44,935 nt of DNA from contig PLDK01000036.1 in NCBI GenBank assembly GCA_003135135.1, forward strand, positions 8,652-53,586, in the 5' to 3' direction. Source of the DNA: Deltaproteobacteria bacterium (GTDB lineage: Bacteria > Desulfobacterota > Binatia > Binatales > Binataceae). The notes under the pieces are model-generated. The model ran no database searches. It saw only the letters and a list, made by a program, of their open reading frames with translations, and was not told the DNA's origin. The translations under genes and the position numbers were made by a program. The first letter of the stretch is position 1. Each line of letters begins with the position of its first letter. This document shows, piece after piece, positions 23,858 through 32,783 of this stretch.

Positions 23858-24757
23858 ATGGTAACGGAGCTATCCGGGCGCGCGTGCGCGAAGATCAATT
23901 TGTTCCTGCGCGTGACCGGGCGCCGCGGCGACGGCTATCACGAACTCGATTCGGTGTTTCTGCCGGTCTCACTCGCTGACGAAATTCGCCTCGAAATCCG
24001 CACCGCGGACGATCCCTCGGTCACCGTCAACTGCAACGTTGCGGAACTCGCCAGGAGCCAGAACAATCTGGCGGCACGCGCCGCGCGCTCATTCATGAAC
24101 GAATTCGATTTGACCGCCGAAGTGCTGATCGATCTGGAAAAACACATCCCGGTGGGCGCTGGACTCGGCGGCGGATCGAGCGACGCCGCCACGATATTGT
24201 GCATGATGGCGGCGGCGGCGCAGCTCACCGACGAAGCCGCGATGAGCAGGCTGCATCGAATCGCGCTTTCGCTGGGCGCCGACGTGCCATTTTTCCTGGA
24301 TCCGCGACCGTCGCGGGTAACCGGGATCGGCGAGCGGACCGTGGCGATCGCGGGAGTCCCGCGCTTGCCCATAGTTATCGCCGTGCCGCCGTTCAAGGTT
24401 TCCACCGCCGCAATCTTTCGCGCGCTCGAGCCCGCGGGATGGAGCGCTGCGGCGCCCGACGAGCACATCGCGTCGATCGCGCGCGGCGATATCTCGGCAG
24501 AGCTCGCGGTAAACGACCTGGCCGCGGTCGCGATCGCGCGATTTCCGGAGATTCGCCGCCTTAAAGGATTACTTGAAGATTTGGGCGCTCGCGCGGCGCA
24601 AATGTCGGGCAGCGGCGGTGCGGTTTTTGGCGTGTTTGATTCGACCGACGCGGCCGAAAGCGCGGCGATGAAGATCCGCCGGCGTGCGCCGTTCGCAAAG
24701 GTGATTGCGGCGACGACCATGGACGGCGAATCCGATGACGAATCTGACGCCGGGTAG
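23858..24757 (+). CDS. ispE: 4-diphosphocytidyl-2-C-methyl-D-erythritol kinase
   Basis: The fourth step of the non-mevalonate isoprenoid pathway: ATP-dependent phosphorylation of CDP-methylerythritol. The 299-residue GHMP kinase has the N-terminal AKINLFLRVTGRRGDGYHEL substrate loop, the ATP-binding PVGAGLGGGSSDAA (about residues 97–110) and the C-terminal SGSGGAVFG glycine loop. As in many proteobacteria, it is followed by tRNA-Gln and prs. Confidence 0.95.
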   Translation: MVTELSGRACAKINLFLRVTGRRGDGYHELDSVFLPVSLADEIRLEIRTADDPSVTVNCNVAELARSQNNLAARAARSFMNEFDLTAEVLIDLEKHIPVGAGLGGGSSDAATILCMMAAAAQLTDEAAMSRLHRIALSLGADVPFFLDPRPSRVTGIGERTVAIAGVPRLPIVIAVPPFKVSTAAIFRALEPAGWSAAAPDEHIASIARGDISAELAVNDLAAVAIARFPEIRRLKGLLEDLGARAAQMSGSGGAVFGVFDSTDAAESAAMKIRRRAPFAKVIAATTMDGESDDESDAG

Positions 24758-24809
24758 CCTGAAGTCCAGCAAATGCAGCGGGGCTGTGCATGGTCGCGGT
24801 GGCGACGCA

Positions 24810-24838
24810 TTGACAGCGAAAAACCGCATCAATAACAT
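24810..24838 (+). promoter_or_regulatory. Candidate promoter upstream of tRNA-Gln(UUG)–prs
   Basis: TTGACA (24810–24815), 17-bp spacer, TAACAT (24833–24838). A perfect -35 box with a moderate -10 box, about 205 nt upstream of the tRNA. The 290 bp between ispE and the tRNA hold no gene that I can support. Confidence 0.45.
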
Positions 24839-25047
24839 CGCATTTCCTGCACACCGGCTGCTAAAGTCGAAGTCCGGGCAGGTTCGCCGCGACAGTTGTG
24901 CGGTGCGGTTTCGCGGCGGTTCGGTGCGAATAGATTGGATTGCTCGAGATTCGCCGGCTGAGCGCCCACATGGCGTTTCGCCGGCGGTTAGTTTTAACTG
25001 TCTGATTGGGAGAAGCGCGGGCCCTGAGCCTTTGAATTCAAATGCGC

Positions 25048-25123
25048 TGGGCGGTCGCCAAGCTGGTAAGGCACCAGGCTTTGGACCTGGCATTCGAAGG
25101 TTCGAATCCTTCCCGCCCAGCCA
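25048..25123 (+). tRNA. tRNA-Gln(UUG)
   Basis: 76 nt. Acceptor TGGGCGG/CCGCCCA, anticodon stem CCAGG/CCTGG with loop CTTTGGA giving TTG, T arm GAAGGTTCGAATCCTTC, discriminator G and encoded CCA. With the CUG isoacceptor at 5616 it covers both Gln codons. Confidence 0.96.
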
Positions 25124-25187
25124 ATCTGCGCGGTAGTTTGCGTTACTTGAAGAATCACATGATGATCACGACGCGGGAGAATTAAAG

Positions 25188-26147
25188 ATGTCGGACAGGG
25201 TCAAGGACCAACTCGAAGTTTTCACCGGGAACTCCAACCCCGCGCTCGCGCGCGAGGTGACAGAACATCTCGGCGTGAAGATGGGTGAGGCCGAGGTTGG
25301 CCGCTTTCCCGACGGCGAAGTGATGGTCGAGATCCGCGAGAACGTGCGCGGTGGCGATTGCTTCGTCATCCAGTCGACATGCACGCCGCCCAACGAGAAC
25401 CTGATGGAGCTGCTCCTGCTCACCGATGCGCTGCGGCGCGCGTCGGCCGGGCGCATCACGGCGGTGATCCCGTACTTCGGCTATGCCCGGCAGGATCGCA
25501 AGGTTGCGCCGCGCGTGCCGATCAGCGCAAAGGTGGTAGCCGACCTGATCACGACGGCGGGCGCGAATCGTGTGCTCACGGTGGATCTGCACGCCGGGCA
25601 AATTCAAGGCTTCTTCAATATTCCGGTGGACAACCTGTACGCGATGCCGGTGTTGATCAGTTACCTGCGCAAGCGCATCGAAGGAAAGAAGGTTACGGTG
25701 GTGTCGCCCGATGCGGGCGGCGTGGAACGCGCGCGCGCCTACGCGCGGCGGCTCAACGCGAACCTCGCGATCATCGACAAGCGCCGCCGGCGCGCGAGCG
25801 AAGTCGCCGAGATGCAACTGGTGGGCGAAGTGAAGGACTCGATTGCGCTGCTGGTTGACGACATGATCGACACCGCCGGCACCATCACCGAGGCGGCCAA
25901 GGTGGTCGCCAACGCCGGCGCGTCGGAAGTAATCGCAGTGGCGACGCATCCGATCCTGTCGGATCCGGCCTGCGATCGCCTGAATAAATCGAACATCACC
26001 GAAATTGTTACGACCAACACTATCCCGCTGCGCGCCAAGGCGCAGGCCGAGCTCGGCAAGCTGCGGCCGCTGTCGGTCGCCAGCCTGCTGGCGGAAGCGG
26101 TCAAGCGAATTCATAATGAGGAGTCGGTAAGCTCGCTCTTTGCATGA
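25188..26147 (+). CDS. prs: Ribose-phosphate pyrophosphokinase
   Basis: Makes PRPP from ribose 5-phosphate and ATP for nucleotide, His and Trp synthesis. The 319-residue class I enzyme shows [12 protein letters not shown], the catalytic YARQDRK flexible loop region, [26 protein letters not shown] and the PRPP-binding [11 protein letters not shown]. Full length, ATG 25188 after GGGAGAATTAA. It is followed 27 bp later by rplY, the classical prs–rplY pair. A long antisense frame over the gene is only a codon-bias shadow. Confidence 0.97.
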   Translation: MSDRVKDQLEVFTGNSNPALAREVTEHLGVKMGEAEVGRFPDGEVMVEIRENVRGGDCFVIQSTCTPPNENLMELLLLTDALRRASAGRITAVIPYFGYARQDRKVAPRVPISAKVVADLITTAGANRVLTVDLHAGQIQGFFNIPVDNLYAMPVLISYLRKRIEGKKVTVVSPDAGGVERARAYARRLNANLAIIDKRRRRASEVAEMQLVGEVKDSIALLVDDMIDTAGTITEAAKVVANAGASEVIAVATHPILSDPACDRLNKSNITEIVTTNTIPLRAKAQAELGKLRPLSVASLLAEAVKRIHNEESVSSLFA

Positions 26148-26174
26148 GCGCGCGAACCATCAAGCGAGGACACA

Positions 26175-26921
26175 ATGGAGACCGGTGAATTAGCCTGCGA
26201 GAAACGCGCCACCCGACCCAAGGGTCAGAACAACGCGCTGCGGCGCAGTGGCCGCGTGCCCGCAATATTGTACGGACCCACGACCGCGCCGATGGCCCTG
26301 GCGATCGATCGGCTGGAACTGAAGGCCAGGATTTCGGCGACCGCGCATACCCGCATCATCAAGCTCAAGTCGAGCGCTGCGGAGATTGACGGCAAGCACG
26401 TGATTTTCAAGGACGTGCAGCGCGCGCCGGTGTCGGGCGAGATCCTGCACGCGGATCTGTACGAGGTGGATCTCAACCGCCCGGTTCGCGTCGAAGTGGC
26501 GCTCAAGTTCACGGGCAAGGCCAAAGGCCTCGCCAACGGTGGAATACTGGCGCCGCTCGCGCGCACCGCTACGGTGGAATGCCTGCCGCTGGAAATTCCC
26601 GACTCGATCGAGGTTGATGTGTCCGACGTCGATATTCATGACGTCATTCATGTCTCGGCGGTCAAGTTCCCCGGCAACGTCAAGGCGATCTTCGACACCG
26701 ATTATCCAGTCGTCAGCGTGCTGCCGCCGACCGTCGCGGAAGTGGCAGTCGCTGCAGTCGCGGAACCGGTCGAAGGCGCGGTTGTCGAGGGTGCGCCGGT
26801 CGAAGGCGCCGCGGCAGCTCCGGCCGAGGGCGCAGTCAAAGAAGGCGGCGACAAGGACAAGGCTGCCAAGAAGCCCGAGGCTGCCAAGAAGCCCGAGGGG
26901 GCCGAGAAAAAGAAGAAGTAG
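26175..26921 (+). CDS. rplY: 50S ribosomal protein L25 (general stress protein Ctc)
   Basis: Binds 5S rRNA in the large ribosomal subunit. The 248-residue protein has the N-terminal L25 domain (residues 1–95: RSGRVPAILYGPT, HADLYEVD) and the C-terminal TL5/Ctc β-domain (about 96–190: VEVALKFTGKAKGLANGGILAPLARTATVECLPLEIPDSIEVD). It ends in a low-complexity Ala/Val/Glu/Pro tail (190–225) and a Lys-rich end. The long form with Ctc domain is usual outside enterobacteria. The usual next gene, pth, is absent; dnaE follows. Confidence 0.95.
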   Translation: METGELACEKRATRPKGQNNALRRSGRVPAILYGPTTAPMALAIDRLELKARISATAHTRIIKLKSSAAEIDGKHVIFKDVQRAPVSGEILHADLYEVDLNRPVRVEVALKFTGKAKGLANGGILAPLARTATVECLPLEIPDSIEVDVSDVDIHDVIHVSAVKFPGNVKAIFDTDYPVVSVLPPTVAEVAVAAVAEPVEGAVVEGAPVEGAAAAPAEGAVKEGGDKDKAAKKPEAAKKPEGAEKKKK

Positions 26922-26929
26922 TTGGTTTC

Positions 26930-26982
26930 GTTGCTCGCGCGCGTCGCGAAGCAATCGCCGGCTGACGGCGCGCGCGAGCAAC
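26930..26982 (+). terminator. Long perfect hairpin between rplY and dnaE
   Basis: GTTGCTCGCGCGCG (26930–26943) pairs perfectly with CGCGCGCGAGCAAC (26969–26982), a 14-bp stem with a 25-nt loop that can itself fold. No U tract follows (ATAGATGTG), so it could be a factor-dependent terminator, an attenuator or an mRNA-stability element separating rplY from dnaE. Confidence 0.6.
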
Positions 26983-27046
26983 ATAGATGTGAGGGGAACG
27001 GACGGGCAGCGGATGCTGCAAGTCCGGTGCAGGGGGAGGGGCCGCT

Positions 27047-30000
27047 ATGAGTTTCGTACATCTGCACGTCCACACGCAGTACAGCCTCCTCGACGGCGCC
27101 AACAAAATCGGGCCGCTCATCGATCACGCCAAGGCGTCAGGGATGGAAGCGATCGCGATGACCGATCATGGCAACATGTTCGGCGCGGTCGAGTTTTATC
27201 AGAAGGCCAAGGCGGCCGGAGTCAAGCCGATCATTGGATGCGAGGCGTATCTCGCGCCGGGCAAGCGCACCGATCGCACGCAAGTTCCGCGCAGCGACGA
27301 CTTCGACGGCGGCGGCAACTTTCATCTGATCCTGCTCGCGCAGAATCGTGAAGGTTACCGAAACCTCTGCAAGCTGCTCACGACCGCGTACCAGGACGGG
27401 CTCTACTACAAACCGCGCATCGACAAGGAAATCCTCGCCGAGCTGTCGGGCGGATTGATCGTGCTGTCGGGCTGCCTGTCAGGTGAGATCGCGCGATGGC
27501 TCCGGCAGGATCGCATGGACAAGGCGCGCGAGACCGCCGAGTCGTACGCCAAAATGTTTCCGGGCCGCTACTATCTCGAACTCCAGGACAACAAGCTCCA
27601 TTCGCCGTATAACGAGGCGTTGCGCGAAATCGGCAAACAGGTCGGGCTGCCGTTGGTCGCGACCAATGATTGCCATTACCTGCATCGCGAAGACGCCAAG
27701 GCGCACGAAGTCCTGCTCTGCATCCAGACCGGCAAGACGATGGCTGATGAAACGCGATGGCGTTTCGATACCGACGAACTTTATGTCAAGACGCCCGAGG
27801 AGATGGCGAGCGCATTCGGCGCCGATGCCGAGGAGTTGCGCAACAGCGTCGAGATTGCGCGGCGAATCGATTTCGAATTCGAATTCGGCAAGTTTCATTT
27901 CCCGGTTTTCAAGTCCGGTCCGGGCGTTGACCTTGACGCCGAGATGGAGCGGCGAGCACGCGAGGGGTTGACGGCGCGGCTGGCGGAGATCCGCGCGCGA
28001 CGCGCTGATTTCGACGAGTCGCAGTACCAGGAACGCATCGATCGCGAGATTCCGGTAATCCGCGACATGGGCTTCTCGGGCTATATGCTGATCGTCGCCG
28101 ACTTTATCGGCTACGCGCGCGGGCTTGGAATTCCGGTCGGTCCGGGCCGCGGCTCGGTGGTCGGCAGCCTGGTTTCGTACGCGCTGGGAATCACCGAAGT
28201 CGATCCCGTCGAGCATCGGCTGCTGTTCGAGCGATGGCTGAATCCGGGGCGCAAGTCGATGCCGGATATCGACGTGGACTTTTGTTTCGAGCGGCGCGAC
28301 GAGGTGCTCGATTACGTGCGCAAGAAGTACGGTGACGATCGCGTCGCGCAGATAATCACGTTTGGAACGATCAAGGGCAAGCAGGCGATTCGCGACGTCG
28401 GGCGGGTGCTCGGACTGTCGTTCGCCGAGACCGACAAAATCGTCAAGCTCTATCCGGCGCCCAAGCAGGGCCGCGATTTTCCGCTCGCCGACGCGCTCGA
28501 GATGGAGCCGCGGCTGAAGGCCGAGCGCAAACTACATCCCGATCTTTTCAACTACGCGTTCAAGCTCGAGGGCCTGCTGCGCCACGCCTCGCGCCATGCG
28601 GCGGGCGTCGTCATTTCCGATCAGCCGCTCACCAACCTGGTGCCGCTGTACGTGGATAAGGAACGCGACGAAGCCGCGCTGGCGATCACGCAGTATTCGA
28701 TGAAGGGCGTCGAGGAAATCGGGCTGATCAAGTTCGACTTCCTCGCGCTCAAGAACCTGACGCTGATCGCCGACACGCTCGCGCTGATCAAGGCCGGCGG
28801 CAAGGCGGCGCCCGACCTGAACCGGCTGCGGCTGGACGACGCCGATACCTACAAGATGCTCTCGCGCGGCGACACGGTCGGCGTGTTTCAGCTTGAGAGC
28901 TCGGGGATGCGCCGGTTTATCACGGAGCTCAAGCCGACCTGCTTCGACGACGTGATCGCGGCGGGATCGCTGTTTCGTCCCGGTCCGCTCGACGCAGTGC
29001 AGGACGGCAAGACGATGGTTCAGCATTACGTGGATCGCAAGCATGGCAAGGAGCCGGTTGAGTATGATCACCCGCTCCTGGAGCCAGTGCTGCGCGATAC
29101 CTACGGCGTCATCGTGTACCAGGAGCAGGTGATGCGCGCGGCGCAGGCGCTGGCGGGATACTCGCTCGAACAGGCCGACATCCTGCGCGCCGCGATGGGC
29201 AAAAAGAACCATGCCGTGATGGAAAAGGAGCGCGAGCGGTTTATCGAGGGCGCGAAGAAGAACGGCGTCAACGCCGCGCTCGCCAATTCGATCTTCGAAA
29301 AGATCGAAACGTTCGCATCGTATGGATTCAACCGCTCGCACGCCGCCGCGTATGCGCTGACCACCTACACGACCGCATACTTGAAGGCGCACTATCCGCA
29401 CGAGTTCATGGCGGCGCTGATGTCGCTCGACATGGACGACGTCGACAAGACCTACAAGAATATCGCGGCGCTGCGCGAAATGAAGATTGCGATTTTGCCG
29501 CCCGATGTGAATCAGAGCCGGGTGAAATTCACGGTTGCGGATGGCGCGATTCGCTTCGGCCTGGCCGCAATTCGCGGGGTCGGCGCCAAGCCGGCTGAGG
29601 CAATTGTCGCGGCGCGCGAGGCCGGTGGTCCGTTCGAGAGCCTCGCGGATTTCTGCCTGCGGGTGGGCACGCAACTGACGAGCCGCCGCGTGCTCGAGGC
29701 GCTGATCAAATGCGGCGCGTTCGATTCGGTGAGCGCCGTGCGCGCCGCGCTGATGGCCGAGGTGGAGCAGGCGATCAAACTCGCTCAGAAGGCGCAGAGC
29801 GACGCGGAGAAAAACCAGATTGGCCTGTTCGGGGGCGCAGTAAAAGTGCCCAAGCTGGCGGCGCGCGAGCCGATTCCCGAATGGGATGCCAAGGAGAAGT
29901 TGAAATTCGAAAAAGAAGCGCTCGGCTTCTACATCACGGCGCATCCGCTGGACAAGTATGATCGCGAACTCGCACGAATCAGCAAGGTCACGACCGCCGA

Positions 30001-30520
30001 CCTGTCCGCCGCGCCCGACGGAAGCCCGGTGCAGATAGCCGGCGTGATCCACGCGGTGAAACTGAAGAACAACAAGTCGGGCAAGCGTTACGCGACTTTT
30101 TCGCTCGAGGATCGCGAAGGCGCGGTCGAAGCGATCGCGTGGTCGGAGACCTATCAGAAGTTCGAGGCGATTATCATGGGCGACGAGCCGGTGGTCGCGC
30201 GCGGCAAGCTCGACGTTGACGACGAGCGCGCCCAGATAATCCTCGAAGGACTGGTGCCGCTGGATTCGGCGCTGCTGGATTCGATCCGCGAGGTGAGGAT
30301 TACGGCGCCGATGAGCCGGCTCGCAAACGGCGGACTCGACGCGCTGAAGGCGATGCTCTCGCGGTATCGCGGCAAATCGATGACGTACCTGCATCTGAGC
30401 CTCGACGACGGCCGCGAGGCCGTGATGCTGCTTGGCGACAGGTATCGCGTGACGCCGACGGATACGTTCATCGCCGAGATGGAGCAGGTTTTGGCGCCCG
30501 GCGCGGTGGAATTGAGATAG
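27047..30520 (+). CDS. dnaE: DNA polymerase III subunit alpha
   Basis: The replicative polymerase. The 1157-residue type I DnaE has an N-terminal PHP domain (FVHLHVHTQYSLLDGA at the start, MTDHGNMFGAVEFY, HYLHREDAKAHEV), the palm motif PDIDVDF (residues 406–412), the fingers region FGTIKGKQAIRDVGR, the β-binding and HhH region (LADFCLRVGTQLTSRRVLEALIKCGAFD) and an OB fold (VQIAGVIHAVKLKNNKSGKRYATFSLEDREG, near 990). GGGGGAGGGG precedes ATG 27047. The short C-terminal region after the OB fold is usual. A dispersed hairpin element begins 17–23 bp after its stop. Confidence 0.97.
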   Translation: MSFVHLHVHTQYSLLDGANKIGPLIDHAKASGMEAIAMTDHGNMFGAVEFYQKAKAAGVKPIIGCEAYLAPGKRTDRTQVPRSDDFDGGGNFHLILLAQNREGYRNLCKLLTTAYQDGLYYKPRIDKEILAELSGGLIVLSGCLSGEIARWLRQDRMDKARETAESYAKMFPGRYYLELQDNKLHSPYNEALREIGKQVGLPLVATNDCHYLHREDAKAHEVLLCIQTGKTMADETRWRFDTDELYVKTPEEMASAFGADAEELRNSVEIARRIDFEFEFGKFHFPVFKSGPGVDLDAEMERRAREGLTARLAEIRARRADFDESQYQERIDREIPVIRDMGFSGYMLIVADFIGYARGLGIPVGPGRGSVVGSLVSYALGITEVDPVEHRLLFERWLNPGRKSMPDIDVDFCFERRDEVLDYVRKKYGDDRVAQIITFGTIKGKQAIRDVGRVLGLSFAETDKIVKLYPAPKQGRDFPLADALEMEPRLKAERKLHPDLFNYAFKLEGLLRHASRHAAGVVISDQPLTNLVPLYVDKERDEAALAITQYSMKGVEEIGLIKFDFLALKNLTLIADTLALIKAGGKAAPDLNRLRLDDADTYKMLSRGDTVGVFQLESSGMRRFITELKPTCFDDVIAAGSLFRPGPLDAVQDGKTMVQHYVDRKHGKEPVEYDHPLLEPVLRDTYGVIVYQEQVMRAAQALAGYSLEQADILRAAMGKKNHAVMEKERERFIEGAKKNGVNAALANSIFEKIETFASYGFNRSHAAAYALTTYTTAYLKAHYPHEFMAALMSLDMDDVDKTYKNIAALREMKIAILPPDVNQSRVKFTVADGAIRFGLAAIRGVGAKPAEAIVAAREAGGPFESLADFCLRVGTQLTSRRVLEALIKCGAFDSVSAVRAALMAEVEQAIKLAQKAQSDAEKNQIGLFGGAVKVPKLAAREPIPEWDAKEKLKFEKEALGFYITAHPLDKYDRELARISKVTTADLSAAPDGSPVQIAGVIHAVKLKNNKSGKRYATFSLEDREGAVEAIAWSETYQKFEAIIMGDEPVVARGKLDVDDERAQIILEGLVPLDSALLDSIREVRITAPMSRLANGGLDALKAMLSRYRGKSMTYLHLSLDDGREAVMLLGDRYRVTPTDTFIAEMEQVLAPGAVELR

Positions 30521-30536
30521 AACAGGGTTCACTTTA

Positions 30537-30650
30537 TTTAATGTGAAACCCACCCGGGTTTCACGCTTCCTTGAGCAGGGGTGCCCCCCTGCACCCAGTG
30601 AAAAAGAAAAGATGCGGGACTTCGTCCCTGTTAGGAAGTTATTGGGGGCG
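30537..30650 (+). repeat. Dispersed multi-hairpin 3' element, copy B
   Basis: TTTAATGTGAAACCC begins the copy. Hairpin 1 is GTGAAACCC-ACCC-GGGTTTCAC (30543–30564). Hairpin 2 is GCAGGGG-TGCC-CCCCTGC (30575–30592), followed by ACCCAGTGAAAAAG. A third stem is GGGAC-TTC-GTCCC (30616–30628), then CTGTTAG. It follows the dnaE stop in the same orientation. Confidence 0.82.
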
Positions 30651-30721
30651 GGGTGGCGTACCGGAGATCGCGATTATCTGATAGAGTGAGCAGGTAAGGT
30701 TTTCGCGATCGAGGTAAGAAT

Positions 30722-32011
30722 CTGGCAAAGTCCTACGACGTCGCCCACGAGCATCACGAAAGCGCCATCCTGGTCGGAATCGAACTCGGTACCGAAGCGG
30801 GAATCGGCAGCGAAGAATCGCTCGACGAACTCAAAGCCCTGACCGAAAGCGCCGGCGCGGAAGTCGCCGGAGTCGTTCGCCAGCGGCTGAAAGCTCCTGA
30901 TCCGCGCACTTTTATCGGCAAAGGCAAAGCGGTCGAAGTGCGCGAGCTGGCGCTTGCGAAGGGCGCGTCGCTCGCGATTTTCGACGACGCGCTCAGCCCC
31001 GCGCAGGCGCGCAATCTCGAGAACGAACTCAAGATCCGCGTGATCGATCGCAGCCAACTGATCCTCGATATATTCGCGCAGCGCGCGCATACGCTCGAGG
31101 GCAAGCTGCAAGTCGAGATCGCGCAGCTCAGCTACCTGCAGCCGCGGCTGACGCGGCAGTGGTCGCATCTTTCGCGCGTTCGCGGCGGCGGCGCGGGAGG
31201 CGGCGGCGTGGGCACGCGCGGACCCGGAGAAACGCAGCTCGAGGTTGACCGGCGGCGGCTGCGCGAGCGGCTCACCCGCCTCAAAGCGCGGCTGGGCGAG
31301 GTCGAGCGCACGCGCACGATTCAGCGCCAGCGCCGCCTCGAGGTTCCCTATCCGACCGTCGCGCTGGTGGGTTACACGAACTCGGGCAAGTCCACGCTGA
31401 TGAACGCGCTGACCGACGCCGGCGTCGAGGTCGCCAATCGTCCGTTCTCGACGCTCGATCCGACGATTCGGCGCCTGAAGCTGCCGGGCAAGATGAACGT
31501 GATGATTGTCGATACGGTGGGATTCATCCATCGCCTGCCGCATATGCTGATCGACGCGTTCAAGGCCACGCTCGAGGAAGTGCGCACGGCGACGATGCTG
31601 CTGCACGTCGTCGATGCGAGCTCGCCGCTGGCGGCGGAAAGGATGACGATTGTCGACGAAGTGCTCCAGGAAATCGGCGCGGGCGCGGTGCCGCGTATCG
31701 TCGTCATGAACAAAGCCGACCTGGCCGAAAATCCGTCGCGAGGAAACGGCGCGCACGACACGGTCTCGATCTCGGCGCTGCAGGGCGAGGGTCTCGACGA
31801 TTTGCTCGACGCTGTCGGGCGCCATCTCGGCGGCTCGCGCGAGGAAGTATCGGTCACGTTTCCGGCCCGGCGCGGTGACCTGGTGGCAATGGCGCGACGG
31901 GATGGAGAAGTGCTAAGCGAGGAATATCGCGATGGCCTGGTTTCGGTGCGGGCCCGCGTCAGTGCGCCGGTCGCGGGGCGGCTGCGCAAGGCTGCGGACG
32001 CCGTAATCTGA
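30722..32011 (+). CDS. hflX: GTPase HflX, apparently with a CTG start codon
   Basis: A ribosome-associated GTPase that rescues stalled or damaged ribosomes. The 429-residue protein has the HflX N-terminal domain (AILVGIELG, then PDPRTFIGKGKAVEVREL, RVIDRSQLILDIFAQRA, EGKLQVEIAQLSYLQPRL), a glycine-rich linker (GGGAGGGGVGTRGPGETQLE) and a G domain with GYTNSGKST, DTVGFI and NKAD. Upstream of the conserved domain there is no ATG, GTG or TTG in frame after the stop at 30695. CTG 30722 is preceded by GAGGT at 30711–30715 with a 6-base gap, the only plausible start. Starting at GTG 30938 would remove half of the N-terminal domain. Confidence 0.9.
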   Translation: MAKSYDVAHEHHESAILVGIELGTEAGIGSEESLDELKALTESAGAEVAGVVRQRLKAPDPRTFIGKGKAVEVRELALAKGASLAIFDDALSPAQARNLENELKIRVIDRSQLILDIFAQRAHTLEGKLQVEIAQLSYLQPRLTRQWSHLSRVRGGGAGGGGVGTRGPGETQLEVDRRRLRERLTRLKARLGEVERTRTIQRQRRLEVPYPTVALVGYTNSGKSTLMNALTDAGVEVANRPFSTLDPTIRRLKLPGKMNVMIVDTVGFIHRLPHMLIDAFKATLEEVRTATMLLHVVDASSPLAAERMTIVDEVLQEIGAGAVPRIVVMNKADLAENPSRGNGAHDTVSISALQGEGLDDLLDAVGRHLGGSREEVSVTFPARRGDLVAMARRDGEVLSEEYRDGLVSVRARVSAPVAGRLRKAADAVI

Positions 32012-32034
32012 CCGCGCGTTGAAGCCGATTCACG

Positions 32035-32655
32035 ATGGCAGCGCCTTCACATACTCGCGTCTATGCGCATCGCGGCGCGCAGCCCGCGCCCTCGTACGGC
32101 AATCTGCTGAATCTGCCCAATTTCCTGACCCTATGCCGGCTCGGTTCGATTCCGATCTTCCTGACATTTCTGACCCGCCAACGCTACACGGCGGCGCTGT
32201 ATGTCTTTATCGCGGCCGCGGTGACCGACGGACTCGACGGCACGGTCGCCAGATGGTTCGACTCGCGCACTGAATTGGGGGCGTTTCTCGATCCGTTCGC
32301 GGACAAGTTGATGCTGGTGTCGGCGTTCGTCGTTCTGACGATCGGCGGCGAGTTGCCCGGCTACCTGCTGAGCGTGGTCCTGATCCGCGACATCGTGATC
32401 GTCGTCGGCTACCTGATGATTTCGTTCTTCACCGGTGAGCGGGTGCCGGTCCGGCCGAGCTTGATTGGCAAGCTGAGCACGGTTCTCCAGTTGGGGTGCG
32501 TGATCGCCGTGCTGGCGCGAGCCGGAAACTACTGGCCCGAGGATTTCAACGCGTTGCTAATCGCAACGGTCGCGGTCACCGCAGCGTCGTTCGTGCACTA
32601 TATGTATCGTGGGCTGGTGTGGCTGCGATCGCGCGAGCCGGAGATGTTCGCGTAG
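32035..32655 (+). CDS. pgsA: CDP-diacylglycerol–glycerol-3-phosphate 3-phosphatidyltransferase
   Basis: Commits CDP-diacylglycerol to phosphatidylglycerol and cardiolipin synthesis at the inner membrane. The 206-residue CDP-alcohol phosphatidyltransferase has NLPNFLTLCRLGSIPIF near residue 26 and the catalytic motif DGLDGTVAR…GAFLDPFADK (about 64–90), with all Asp residues kept, and five to six helices. It starts 23 bp after hflX and is probably in the same operon. PgsA rather than phosphatidylserine synthase is supported by length and N terminus. Confidence 0.9.
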   Translation: MAAPSHTRVYAHRGAQPAPSYGNLLNLPNFLTLCRLGSIPIFLTFLTRQRYTAALYVFIAAAVTDGLDGTVARWFDSRTELGAFLDPFADKLMLVSAFVVLTIGGELPGYLLSVVLIRDIVIVVGYLMISFFTGERVPVRPSLIGKLSTVLQLGCVIAVLARAGNYWPEDFNALLIATVAVTAASFVHYMYRGLVWLRSREPEMFA

Positions 32656-32678
32656 CAGGGGGAAGGGTAAATCACTTG

Positions 32679-32776
32679 ATTTAATGTGAAACCCACTGTG
32701 GGTTTGCAGGGGTGACCCCCTGCACCCGGTATCAAGAGAAGATGCGGTACTTCGTCCCTGTTAGAACTGATTAGAG
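32679..32776 (+). repeat. Dispersed multi-hairpin 3' element, copy C
   Basis: TTTAATGTGAAACCC starts it as in copy B. Hairpin 1 is shortened (AAACCCA-CTG-TGGGTTT, 32689–32705) because the TTCAC…CTTCC part is missing. Hairpin 2 follows directly: GCAGGGG-TGAC-CCCCTGC (32706–32723). The tail GATGCGGTACTTCGTCCCTG and TTAG (32741–32764) matches copy B with one change. It lies 24 bp after the pgsA stop, same orientation. Confidence 0.82.
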
Positions 32777-32783
32777 GGGACCC

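Noticed and set aside
25182-26114. Long antisense frame covering prs
   Set aside because: Arg/His/Asp-rich shadow produced by codon bias of a high-G+C gene; prs itself is unmistakable.
28532-30553. 673-residue antisense frame over dnaE
   Set aside because: Codon-bias shadow; the composition is Arg/His/Leu/Val-rich and no domain is recognisable.
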